Assembly (NCBI GenBank): GCA_030655595.1 | Contig: JAUSNQ010000060.1 | Coordinates: forward strand, 1-21,382 | DNA: 21,382 nt | DNA from: Paludibacter sp. | Lineage (GTDB): Bacteria; Bacteroidota; Bacteroidia; Bacteroidales; Paludibacteraceae | Direction: 5' to 3' | In this document: one piece after another, positions 12,543 to 19,984 of the stretch | How positions within the stretch are numbered: the stretch's first letter is position 1 | How the letters are laid out: every line of letters starts with the position of its first letter | Made by a program: the position numbers and the translations under genes | Notes under the pieces: generated by a model | What the model was told of the DNA's origin: nothing | The model's input: the letters and a program-made list of their open reading frames with translations, nothing else | The model's database searches: none

Positions 12543-13310
12543 ATGAAACGGTGGTTTATACTGACAATGATTACATTCATTGCTTATACAGCAACTGCGC
12601 AAATTGACAAAATGCGTGGTGTGTTGGAGGATGTGCAGACTGAAATGCACGATGGTAAATTTACCTTGCGTTTTTTTGATGCACTGACCGGAGATGAGGT
12701 TCCGGATGCGGCTGTTGATATCAAAGGTATTGGAACTTATACAACCGATCCGGGTGGAAAAGTGCAGTTTGAGAAACAAGCTGATGGGATTTATTACTTT
12801 TCTTTTACCAAAAGAGGCTACATCACGGCCAATTATCGATTCGAGGTGATTGCCAATACGATTTTTTATAATCGCTTCACGGTTTCTCCCCGTACTGAGT
12901 TGGGTGCCGTACGAATTGTCCTCGATTGGGATAACAGTCCGGCCGACCTCGACCTGCACCTCATCAAAGATGGTTCCTATCACATTTCCTATCGCAACAA
13001 GCAAAATTCCGGTGATGGTGCAGCGCAACTCGACCGCGACGATACCAATGGTTACGGTCCGGAAACAATCACCATTTACCGTGCAGATAATCAGGGTGCT
13101 TACACCTGCTACGTGGTCGATTATACGAACAGCACCAAGGCTTCTGCCAATGCCCTCTCGAAATCGAAAGCCACGGTCAGAGTGTATAACAACAACGAAT
13201 TAACCAATACCTTTTATGTGCCTGTTGGGAAAGTAGGCAATAAATGGAATGTGTTCAAGATTTTCAGGGGCGAAGTTCAGGGTGGGTTTACCATCGATCG
13301 TGTGAATTAA
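12543..13310 (+). CDS. Secreted YfaP-like (DUF2135-type) protein, 255 aa
   Basis: The signal peptide is MKRWFILTMITFIAYTATA, with the mature protein beginning QIDKMRG. Residues about 38-118 look like a carboxypeptidase-regulatory/Ig-like beta-sandwich ('TLRFFDALTGDEVPDAAVDIKG', 'KRGYITANYRF'). Residues about 120-250 match the YfaP-like domain: 'IVLDWDNSPADLDLHLIKDG', 'LDRDDTNGYGPETITIYRA' and 'YTCYVVDYTN'. Acidic residues in 'LDWDNSPADLDLHL' and 'LDRDD' may bind metal. It is intact, unlike the deleted copy at 1934. It lies between the 319-aa protein and the TPR lipoprotein in the same orientation and is probably co-transcribed. It is likely a periplasmic or surface accessory protein. Its partner and ligand are unknown. 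Confidence 0.85.
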   Translation: MKRWFILTMITFIAYTATAQIDKMRGVLEDVQTEMHDGKFTLRFFDALTGDEVPDAAVDIKGIGTYTTDPGGKVQFEKQADGIYYFSFTKRGYITANYRFEVIANTIFYNRFTVSPRTELGAVRIVLDWDNSPADLDLHLIKDGSYHISYRNKQNSGDGAAQLDRDDTNGYGPETITIYRADNQGAYTCYVVDYTNSTKASANALSKSKATVRVYNNNELTNTFYVPVGKVGNKWNVFKIFRGEVQGGFTIDRVN

Positions 13311-13338
13311 TAAATTATTTATCAGATTCTTATATTAG

Positions 13339-14697
13339 ATGACAAGCTACAAAAGCAGCTCTTTTCTGTGGATTTTTACCTGCATGCTATGCTTAATGCT
13401 TTCCGGCTGTGCATCCAAACGGTTCGCACGCATTGCTTCAAAATACGAACAGGCCGAAATGTATAGTCTGGCAGTTGATAATTACATGTTTTCGCTTCAG
13501 AAGAAAAATGAAAAAAATGATGATGCCCGCATCGGACTCATGCGGTCGTCGAAACGATACAGCGATGAGCTTGAAATGAAAATTAATGAAGCCTATGCTT
13601 TTTTGCAGGACGATCAGGTGGTCGGGTATTACATGGATCTGCAAAATCTGAAAAATAAGCTTACTAATTTAAAAGTGGATGTAGATATCAGTCTGAAAGC
13701 CCTCGGACAATTCGAAGAAGCAAAAAACCGGCATTTGCGAATAACTTATACCAAAGCGCAACAGCTGCTTGATATGGAGCGGTTTAAGGAAGCTGAAGAG
13801 CAATTTGCAGCAGTGCTTGACATTGATAAACATTATGAACGTGCCGCCGAATTACACACCTTTGCGGTCTGTGAACCTATTTATAGAGCATCCCGTCAAC
13901 ATTTAGTGTTGAAATTGTATCGTTCAGCTTATTATGGATTTGGTAAGTTGCTGCGTATTGATGCCGGATATAAGGATGCGGTTGCGCTTCAAAAAGAGGC
14001 TTTACAGTATGCCATGCTGACCGTTGCCATTCAACCTTTTAAAAACGGTGCGACTTCCCCTTTGCTTGCGAATCAGATTGAGGAATTTACGAGGCATGAA
14101 TTTGTGAAGCAAGCACATCCTTTGTTGAGAATTGTTTCGACCGACTATTCCCGAAAAATGCTTGAAGAACAGCGACTTGCATTGGCTAATAACCTGCCGT
14201 TTGATGCAAGTTTGGTTATTCCTGTGCGGGTTTTTCTATCCGGGAATATCATCAGTTCTCAATATTCAACTTCAAGAGTCCAAAAGACTGAAAGAAAAGC
14301 ATACTTGCGATACAGGGATAAAGACAGAGAGGAAAAATTCAAAAAAGTAAACTATGTTGAGTATGCTCAATCTGCCAATGCCACCATACAATTCGGGTAT
14401 GAATATATCCGCGTTGAAAATGCCATCGTGATAGCGTCTGATGTGCTTCAAAAATCCTACAGTGATCAGGTTACCTATGCCAGGAGTGAGTACGATGTGA
14501 GTGATTTATTGCCGGGCGATTGGGGAGAGGGTAGAAGAGATACCATTTATACTGATAAAGCGCGTTTGAATGCGATGAGACAATTGTTTGATGCACGGTC
14601 GGTTTTGGCCGATAAAGTGAGTTTTGAAAGCAGCTTTGCCATGACTGCTGCTGCCGCAATGTATAAAAAATTAAGTTTGTATGATCCTGAAAAATAA
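13339..14697 (+). CDS. TPR lipoprotein with possible CsgG/FlgO-like C-terminal domain, 452 aa
   Basis: A classic lipobox 'LSGC' gives lipidated Cys24. Residues about 30-230 are helical with TPR-like repeats ('YEQAEMYSLAVDNYMFSL', 'MERFKEAEEQFAAVLDID', 'YRSAYYGFGKLLRIDAGYKDA'). From about 233, 'LTVAIQPFKNGATSPLLANQIEEFT' followed by 'HPLLRIVSTDYSRKMLEEQ' has the strand-helix-strand order of CsgG/TolB-N/FlgO domains ('xxVxxFxN...L...xxxVD...xxxLxEQ'). This similarity is my reading and is not certain. The remaining 150 residues include a charged, lysine-rich insertion. It overlaps the next gene by 17 nt, so the two are probably co-translated. It is likely inserted in the outer membrane's inner leaflet. 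Confidence 0.8.
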   Translation: MTSYKSSSFLWIFTCMLCLMLSGCASKRFARIASKYEQAEMYSLAVDNYMFSLQKKNEKNDDARIGLMRSSKRYSDELEMKINEAYAFLQDDQVVGYYMDLQNLKNKLTNLKVDVDISLKALGQFEEAKNRHLRITYTKAQQLLDMERFKEAEEQFAAVLDIDKHYERAAELHTFAVCEPIYRASRQHLVLKLYRSAYYGFGKLLRIDAGYKDAVALQKEALQYAMLTVAIQPFKNGATSPLLANQIEEFTRHEFVKQAHPLLRIVSTDYSRKMLEEQRLALANNLPFDASLVIPVRVFLSGNIISSQYSTSRVQKTERKAYLRYRDKDREEKFKKVNYVEYAQSANATIQFGYEYIRVENAIVIASDVLQKSYSDQVTYARSEYDVSDLLPGDWGEGRRDTIYTDKARLNAMRQLFDARSVLADKVSFESSFAMTAAAAMYKKLSLYDPEK

Positions 14698-16063
14698 CCT
14701 GTTGAAACGTCTTATCTGCGGCATCATGCTGTGCATCTTCTTGTTTTCATCTGCTGAAGCTGTGGCTTGCTTCCGCAAACCGGTCGTGCCTGATTGGGTC
14801 AACACCCACCTTTCAGATCCGGATTATTTCATCGGTATCGGATCGGCTCCCATCATCAAAAAACAAAATACGCACATCGAAAGAGCCAGGAGAGATGCCT
14901 TGAATGAACTGGCTTCTGAAATTTCTGTGCAGCTTTTTTCTTCCAATGTGCTGGTTACGCTGGTCAGAAATGATGTCATCAAAGATGAGTTTAACTCGCT
15001 GATTCGTTCGCGCGTGACGACTGAAATTGAAGGATATGAACTGGTTGATAGCTATGCAGATAAAAAGAATTACCGGGTGTATTACCGGTTATCAAAACGG
15101 CAGTATTATGAACAACAGCAACTCAAACGGCAGGCGGCAACTCAAAATGCGCTTTCTTTTTTCTTGTTGGCCACCGATGCTGAAAAGCGGGGCGATTTGA
15201 GAAATGCTTTGGTGCATTATGCCAAAACGGTTGATGCGGTGAAACTCTATCTGAATGAAAATATTGTTGCTGAGGTGCATGGTAGCCAGGAAAATTTGGT
15301 GGTTAAGTCATTCACTGCCCTCAATAACATTTTATCTTCTATTAAATTAGAGGCTGCTAATCCGCAAATCAATCTTATATCTGCTGAAGCAATCAACCAG
15401 GACAAGCTTACTTTTTACTTGAAAGATGCCAACGGAAACCTTGTGCCTGGTTTTCCGCTTTTGGCGTATTATTCTGAAAGGGCGATACAACAACCCATCG
15501 CTGTCACCAATGCCAATGGAAGAGCCCAGTTTGCAATTGGGAAAGTTCGTTCTACGAAAACACAGGAAGTAATTCGCATATCACCCGACATCAACAGCAT
15601 CTTGCTTGAATCGGCTGCCGATTTTGTTGTCAGAAAAGCCATCCTGGAAATGCCGTTTCAAACGCTCTCCGTACCGGTTTACATCCGCAAGCCATCCATT
15701 CGTTTCGAAGTAAATGAAAGAAATAATGGGAAAGCCTTGTCGGACAGTCAGTTGAAGAGAACTTTTGAGAGTTTGAGCAGGTCATCGGGTTACGTAACCG
15801 ACGGGGATGGAACGGATTATATCTGTTTTGTGGAGGCAGATACCAAACAATTGAGTTTCAATAATGGGATATATACTTTTGTGTTGCAGGGCACGATTGT
15901 GCTTTCCGACAAACAAAACAACATCAAATACACGGCTCAACTTACCCCCGTGAGAGGCATGCAACTTACCCCTGAAAAAGCGGGAATCGAAGCTTACAAT
16001 GTGTTGTTGCAGCAAGTCAATTCCCGCTATTTCCGAGAAATAGAAGAGGCCATCCTCAAATAG
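14681..16063 (+). CDS. Exported LPP20-family protein, 460 aa
   Basis: The ATG at 14681 overlaps the previous gene by 17 nt and is followed by a long hydrophobic signal (residues 1-29, cleavage near SAEA; Cys30 could be a weak lipobox 'AVAC'). Residues about 38-145 are the best LPP20 match in the window: 'PDWV', 'YFIGIGSAP', 'ARRDALNELASEISVQLFSS' and 'YRVYYRLSKRQYYEQQQ'. A short helical pair follows ('AEKRGDLRNALVHYAKTVDA'), then an Ig-like segment ('AEAINQDKLTFYLKDANG', 'VTNANGRAQFAIGKVRS') and a C-terminal domain. The full set of motifs suggests an envelope scaffold or ring component like FlgP. Its stop codon lies one base from the stop of the convergent LPP20-like gene at 16065. Confidence 0.85.
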   Translation: MILKNNLLKRLICGIMLCIFLFSSAEAVACFRKPVVPDWVNTHLSDPDYFIGIGSAPIIKKQNTHIERARRDALNELASEISVQLFSSNVLVTLVRNDVIKDEFNSLIRSRVTTEIEGYELVDSYADKKNYRVYYRLSKRQYYEQQQLKRQAATQNALSFFLLATDAEKRGDLRNALVHYAKTVDAVKLYLNENIVAEVHGSQENLVVKSFTALNNILSSIKLEAANPQINLISAEAINQDKLTFYLKDANGNLVPGFPLLAYYSERAIQQPIAVTNANGRAQFAIGKVRSTKTQEVIRISPDINSILLESAADFVVRKAILEMPFQTLSVPVYIRKPSIRFEVNERNNGKALSDSQLKRTFESLSRSSGYVTDGDGTDYICFVEADTKQLSFNNGIYTFVLQGTIVLSDKQNNIKYTAQLTPVRGMQLTPEKAGIEAYNVLLQQVNSRYFREIEEAILK

Positions 16064-16064
16064 T

Positions 16065-17345
16065 TTACCAGGAGGTAATGTAATCCCGCTGATAAATCCG
16101 AATGCGTTGTGTCTGGTTACCTGATGTGTAGGTAATCGTTCCGTTGACTTTGTTTTCAGGAAACAACAAGGTCGAAACCGGTGCCATGGCGAGGGATGGA
16201 ATGATGTATTCAATCACATGGGTTCCTTTTCCCTGTACAATCTGGTTGACCGGAATATCGATGATAATCCCATTTTGCTTCCATTCGAGTGTGATGTTGG
16301 TAATGGTTGCCGGACTGTCGAACCTGGATGCAAGTTCAACTTTACAAGTAGCATTCCTCACCACTTCATCACCAATCTCGCCCGCATTGATTCTGATGGT
16401 GCCAATCAGGTTCAATTCAGCTTTGTTTTCGTTGATGTCGAAATAAAAGGTGTTTTCAGCTTTTTTCCCTTCAGGGATGTTGTAGCTGACTTTAATTTTA
16501 TTATCCACATCGCCGTAACACTCATCATGCCGGTATCTCAACACACAAACTTCGGTGCCGGTTTTCCGATCTTCGATGATGGCGCACGGAGCAGTGATGG
16601 TCGGACGTGATGAGAAAGTCACGATGCGATTGTCGATGTACAGCGCGTAACGCAATGTCCCCAAGGTGCTGCCTTCGTTCCGGATGATGACCGATGCAAG
16701 TAACTGCAGTGAACGCTCGATGCCAATTTGTGCTTTGGTCTTTCTTTGATCAATGAAATATTGATGCAGTCCGGTTAGGATGGATTTACACTCCCGCAAC
16801 TCCTCGATGGAGGTAAAGGTGTTTAAGCGTGCCAGGGTTTTCTCTAATGTTTCAGTCAACTCCCGGTCTTTCATTTTAAAATCAGCAACTAATTTTTCGA
16901 GGTCCCACTGACTGAAAGGATATTTGATGAAATACTGATAATAAACAGCTTTGGTACTCTTGTCCTGCAGTTTTTCCCAGTAGAAATCGCTGACATTCAC
17001 TTTCGAAATACCGTGCAGGAAATCTTGTGTTGCCGATTGGGAAGTGATGGTGCCGGAAAAACTCTGGAATTGTTTCGAGATGTTTTCGGCAGTCACCTCG
17101 ACAGTCCGCAATTCGGAACTCGAAACAATGTTATCGGCCACAGAAGTCACAATTTGAGCTTTCACCTGAAGCAGTGCATTGTCCTGTGCCAGTTGCATAT
17201 CCGTTGCTTTTCCGATGCCAACCAAAAATCCGCGTTCCATCTCCATCGTCCAGCCGGGCTTTTTCCCGCTTTTATCCAACACCGAGACTTGTGCAACAGC
17301 AGCAATCGCGCAAAGCACGAAGCATGAAAAAATTATTTTTCTCAT
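16065..17345 (-). CDS. Exported LPP20-family protein, 426 aa
   Basis: The signal peptide is MRKIIFSCFVLCAIAAVA, with QVSVL following. Residues about 28-150 form an LPP20 module: 'KPGWTMEMERGFLVGIGKA', 'AQDNALLQVKAQIVTSVAD' and 'KAVYYQYFIKYPFSQWDLEKLV'. A long helical stretch follows (about 150-215). The C-terminal half is beta-rich with Ig-like features and no recognised family. It is the last gene of the minus-strand operon, 12 nt after the 357-aa gene. It pairs tail to tail with the LPP20-family gene at 14681; the two have the same domain order but little sequence identity. Likely a periplasmic or outer-membrane-associated structural protein. Confidence 0.82.
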   Translation of the reverse strand: MRKIIFSCFVLCAIAAVAQVSVLDKSGKKPGWTMEMERGFLVGIGKATDMQLAQDNALLQVKAQIVTSVADNIVSSSELRTVEVTAENISKQFQSFSGTITSQSATQDFLHGISKVNVSDFYWEKLQDKSTKAVYYQYFIKYPFSQWDLEKLVADFKMKDRELTETLEKTLARLNTFTSIEELRECKSILTGLHQYFIDQRKTKAQIGIERSLQLLASVIIRNEGSTLGTLRYALYIDNRIVTFSSRPTITAPCAIIEDRKTGTEVCVLRYRHDECYGDVDNKIKVSYNIPEGKKAENTFYFDINENKAELNLIGTIRINAGEIGDEVVRNATCKVELASRFDSPATITNITLEWKQNGIIIDIPVNQIVQGKGTHVIEYIIPSLAMAPVSTLLFPENKVNGTITYTSGNQTQRIRIYQRDYITSW

Positions 17346-17357
17346 TGTAGGTTGTTT

Positions 17358-18431
17358 TTAATTAGCAAGCACGATGTTTTTAAATCGGAACAAATTGTCG
17401 TTGATCATGAATCGAAGCATTTTGACTTCCTTGACCTTCGGGAATTCGCACACCAACTCGGTATTGACTTCCGGAATCAACGTAGCTTTGATGTAATGAT
17501 TACTCTCCTTTTTGCCAACAGTCATGAGATTAATCCTGAGTTCTTCACCTTTTTCGTTGATGATGAAAGTCTCGTAGATTCTCCAGAATATCTGGTCGTA
17601 GTCATCTTCATTTCTGCTGATTAGCTCAAAATAAACAGTAGTTTTATCGCCTATCAACCTGGCACTTTTGTAGCGGATGAACACATTGTTGCCGAGTTCA
17701 ACCAAATCGCTGGTTTCAATTTCTTTGGCTTTCACTTTTTCATCATCAATTGGATGTTCGGCAGGAATGATGTACGGCATGTTGCGTGCAATTTCTTCGG
17801 CTGCCAGGTTGGCCTTGTCGAAACACTCCCGCGATACCGGAGGAACCGAATTCAACAAATCCAGGGCATCGCTCCATCTTCTTTGAGCAGCCAGACTTTT
17901 AGCACGTGAGATGGCCAGGTCGCAATGGGAATTGTAATAACCCACAATTTCGTTTTTGGCTTTTTCCATCATCACCTTGTATTTGCCGGCTCTGTCGGGT
18001 ATTTGCTGGAAAGCAGCGTTGTAGGCGACTTGTTCGGTTCTGCCTACACCCGCAACTTCATGCGAAGCACTTGCATAAATATTCCCTGTGTAGAAATCAG
18101 CTACATTCAAAATGACTTCCAGGCGCAGCGCATACATCGCCGGACTTGTGGCTGTAACATCACTTTTAATCACCGAAATCTGCGGATAAATGATGAAAAT
18201 ATTACTGCCTTCTAAAGCACTCATGCCATTCAGACTCACAATATTCTTCATTTTATTCAGCAGGACATTCAGAGATGCTTGTGGATATTTACTGAGTTCT
18301 GGCGGCAGTGTAGGAGAAATGGCGATGCGTTTGAAATCATCGCTTTGGCCGGCACTGTTCTGACTAATTGCATATTGTGTACACGCTGCAAAAATTATCA
18401 GCAATGCCAATGGTTTTATAAAACTTTTCAT
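17358..18431 (-). CDS. Exported protein, possibly lipidated, related to the LPP20/CsgG-like set, 357 aa
   Basis: The N-terminus MKSFIKPLALLIIFAACTQYAISQ is an export signal; Cys17 ('FAAC') is a plausible lipobox, or cleavage falls after AISQ. Residues about 35-155 read 'RIAISPTLPPELSKYPQ', 'NIFIIYPQISVIKSDV', 'ALRLEVILNVADFYTGNIYASASHEVAGVG' (quoted in parts: VILNVADFYTGNIYAS) and 'AYNAAFQQI'. This resembles the CsgG-type beta-alpha-beta fold with the alanine helix of LPP20 proteins. A TPR-like helical hairpin follows ('AKSLAAQRRWSDALDLLNSV'). The last 120 residues form a beta domain ('IRYKSARLIGDKTTVYFEL'). Gaps of 12 and 16 nt to its neighbours indicate one operon. I do not recognise a named family. 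Confidence 0.75.
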   Translation of the reverse strand: MKSFIKPLALLIIFAACTQYAISQNSAGQSDDFKRIAISPTLPPELSKYPQASLNVLLNKMKNIVSLNGMSALEGSNIFIIYPQISVIKSDVTATSPAMYALRLEVILNVADFYTGNIYASASHEVAGVGRTEQVAYNAAFQQIPDRAGKYKVMMEKAKNEIVGYYNSHCDLAISRAKSLAAQRRWSDALDLLNSVPPVSRECFDKANLAAEEIARNMPYIIPAEHPIDDEKVKAKEIETSDLVELGNNVFIRYKSARLIGDKTTVYFELISRNEDDYDQIFWRIYETFIINEKGEELRINLMTVGKKESNHYIKATLIPEVNTELVCEFPKVKEVKMLRFMINDNLFRFKNIVLAN

Positions 18432-18447
18432 GATGTATCGATTTAAA

Positions 18448-19419
18448 TTATTTTTCTCCGATGATTAACCAACATTCCCCAAGTCCGCGCTGATAAATTT
18501 TTGTTTCGATGTTAAAGGGTGCAGCAGCAAGATACCTGCTTAGATTAGAAACAAACCGGCGTGTGTCCATGGCCATCTCACGACCACTGGAGCTTTTGTA
18601 CATCATCGGAATGCGTACTTGCTCCATCCGGAGTACATTTTCTGTTGCATCAATGGTCGAGAATCTTCCTGAAACCGTGTTTTCAGCCATCCAGTTTTCA
18701 ATGTGCATCGCAAGTGCATCCGTTTCATTATTCACAGTAAAGTCTTCTTCCAAATCCACTTCAGCGCCAGTCCAAACCCTGACCACAACTGTAACTTCCC
18801 GTCCGTTTTTGAACATATCTTCGAAATGGCGACTCAGCTGTCCGTTAAAAGCGTCCATGTGACTGAGTACAGCTTCTTCGAGCAACAAATCAGCTGTGGC
18901 AAATGACGAAGGAGCACCCACGCCGGCAGCAGCAGCGACTTGTTTGTTGGTATAAGCATCCAATCCGCGCAGATTGAAAGTAATAATTTGATTGGGACCT
19001 TGCCGTTGAACCGAATAATCCAAATCCATGATGATGTCGGCTTTTGCAGTTCTTTTCAGGATATCAACAGGCGATTCGCTGATGGCAGCGCCGGATGATT
19101 TTGAAGCCATCATGCTCAGTTCGGCACCTTCGGTCTCAATGCTTTTCAGCGTTTGCTCTAAATCTTTGAGCGGGAATCCCCGGTCGGTCATGATGCTACC
19201 CATTTTGGTGATTACCAAGCGAATCTGACTGTCTTCCTGCATGGCTTTTTTGTAATTGGGTATCTTCTGATCGCTACCGTTTTGGTTGAAGTTCGTAAAA
19301 TAACCTTTGCTGATGCAAAATGCATCGCTGGGCACAACCATGATGGTTGGTTTTTTTGCCTGTCCTGACATGGCAGCACAAATAAAGGCAAATGTCAAAA
19401 GGATAATCGTTTTTTTCAT
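18448..19419 (-). CDS. Exported DUF6175-type protein, 323 aa
   Basis: Signal peptide MKKTIILLTFAFICAAMSG, then QAKKPTIMVVPSDAFC. Features I associate with DUF6175 proteins of Bacteroidota are 'TIMVVPSDAFCISKGYF', 'ITKMGSIMTDRGFPLKDLEQ' and 'ILKRTAKADIIMDLDYSV'. The order of an N-terminal strand, 'DRGFPLKDLE' helix, 'ADI' strand and a later beta sheet ('IITFNLRGLDAYTNKQVA') is that of CsgG/LpoB-type folds, so it may be a divergent relative. The C-terminal part is acidic and ends 'YQRGLGECWLIIGEK'. It sits inside the minus-strand operon with 16- and 34-nt gaps. It is expected in the periplasm or at the outer membrane. Family call moderate, fold call tentative. Confidence 0.78.
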   Translation of the reverse strand: MKKTIILLTFAFICAAMSGQAKKPTIMVVPSDAFCISKGYFTNFNQNGSDQKIPNYKKAMQEDSQIRLVITKMGSIMTDRGFPLKDLEQTLKSIETEGAELSMMASKSSGAAISESPVDILKRTAKADIIMDLDYSVQRQGPNQIITFNLRGLDAYTNKQVAAAAGVGAPSSFATADLLLEEAVLSHMDAFNGQLSRHFEDMFKNGREVTVVVRVWTGAEVDLEEDFTVNNETDALAMHIENWMAENTVSGRFSTIDATENVLRMEQVRIPMMYKSSSGREMAMDTRRFVSNLSRYLAAAPFNIETKIYQRGLGECWLIIGEK

Positions 19420-19453
19420 GTAATATCGTATTTTAAGTTAATATTTTTGTTGA

Positions 19454-19966
19454 TTAGAAACCGGCATCTAACCGTCGCGCCATACCCTGGTCTTCGAGGT
19501 ATTTTCTCAAAGCATCAAAATTAACCGATGCATAAATGGCCACTTTAAAACCTTTTTCGGTCTTGATTCGGTCTGCCCCGCTGGGAACTCCATCTACAGT
19601 TAAATTGATGAACCCCAGATACATGCCGCCGGCTTTGAAGAATTCATCGAAAAACGATTCGTTTTTCTCATAACCATCAATGCCTAAAATCGGTGGAGTA
19701 GGAGCCGCACCGTTACCACCAGGCACGCCTTTGAAAATTACCGCTGCTACCGCATCCCTTTTGGCATTGTGTGCAGCGATTTCGGCTGTTTTTCCGTAAC
19801 TCCATACCTTGATGGCTTTGGTTCCATCCTGTCCCACGCCCAAACACAACAGTTCGTAGCTATACTGACTGTTGTAAATGGCTTTCAAGTCTCTTCTCGA
19901 TTGTGCGCTCAACAACATCAATACAGCAAAAAGTAAAGATGTGATGCAAATTGCTTTCTTTTTCAT
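19454..19966 (-). CDS. Small exported LPP20-like protein, 170 aa
   Basis: Signal peptide MKKKAICITSLLFAVLMLLSA, then QSRRDL. The mature part is a compact LPP20-like module: 'YELLCLGVGQDGTKAIKVW', 'AEIAAHNAKRDAVAAVIFKG', a glycine- and proline-rich loop ('GVPGGNGAAPTPPILG'), and terminal 'FKVAIYASVNFDALRKYLED'. The final strand-helix is like the C-terminal piece of LPP20 domains. It lacks the extra C-terminal domains seen in the larger members, so it could be the minimal ring- or fibre-forming unit. It lies 18 nt downstream of the barrel gene and 34 nt upstream of the DUF6175-type gene. Role unknown. Confidence 0.78.
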   Translation of the reverse strand: MKKKAICITSLLFAVLMLLSAQSRRDLKAIYNSQYSYELLCLGVGQDGTKAIKVWSYGKTAEIAAHNAKRDAVAAVIFKGVPGGNGAAPTPPILGIDGYEKNESFFDEFFKAGGMYLGFINLTVDGVPSGADRIKTEKGFKVAIYASVNFDALRKYLEDQGMARRLDAGF

Positions 19967-19984
19967 GATGAATCAGTCTAAATA

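Noticed and set aside
16144..18215. Plus-strand frames of 60-130 codons opposite the minus-strand operon.
   Set aside because: They overlap exported proteins with clear signal peptides and domains and show no family likeness.
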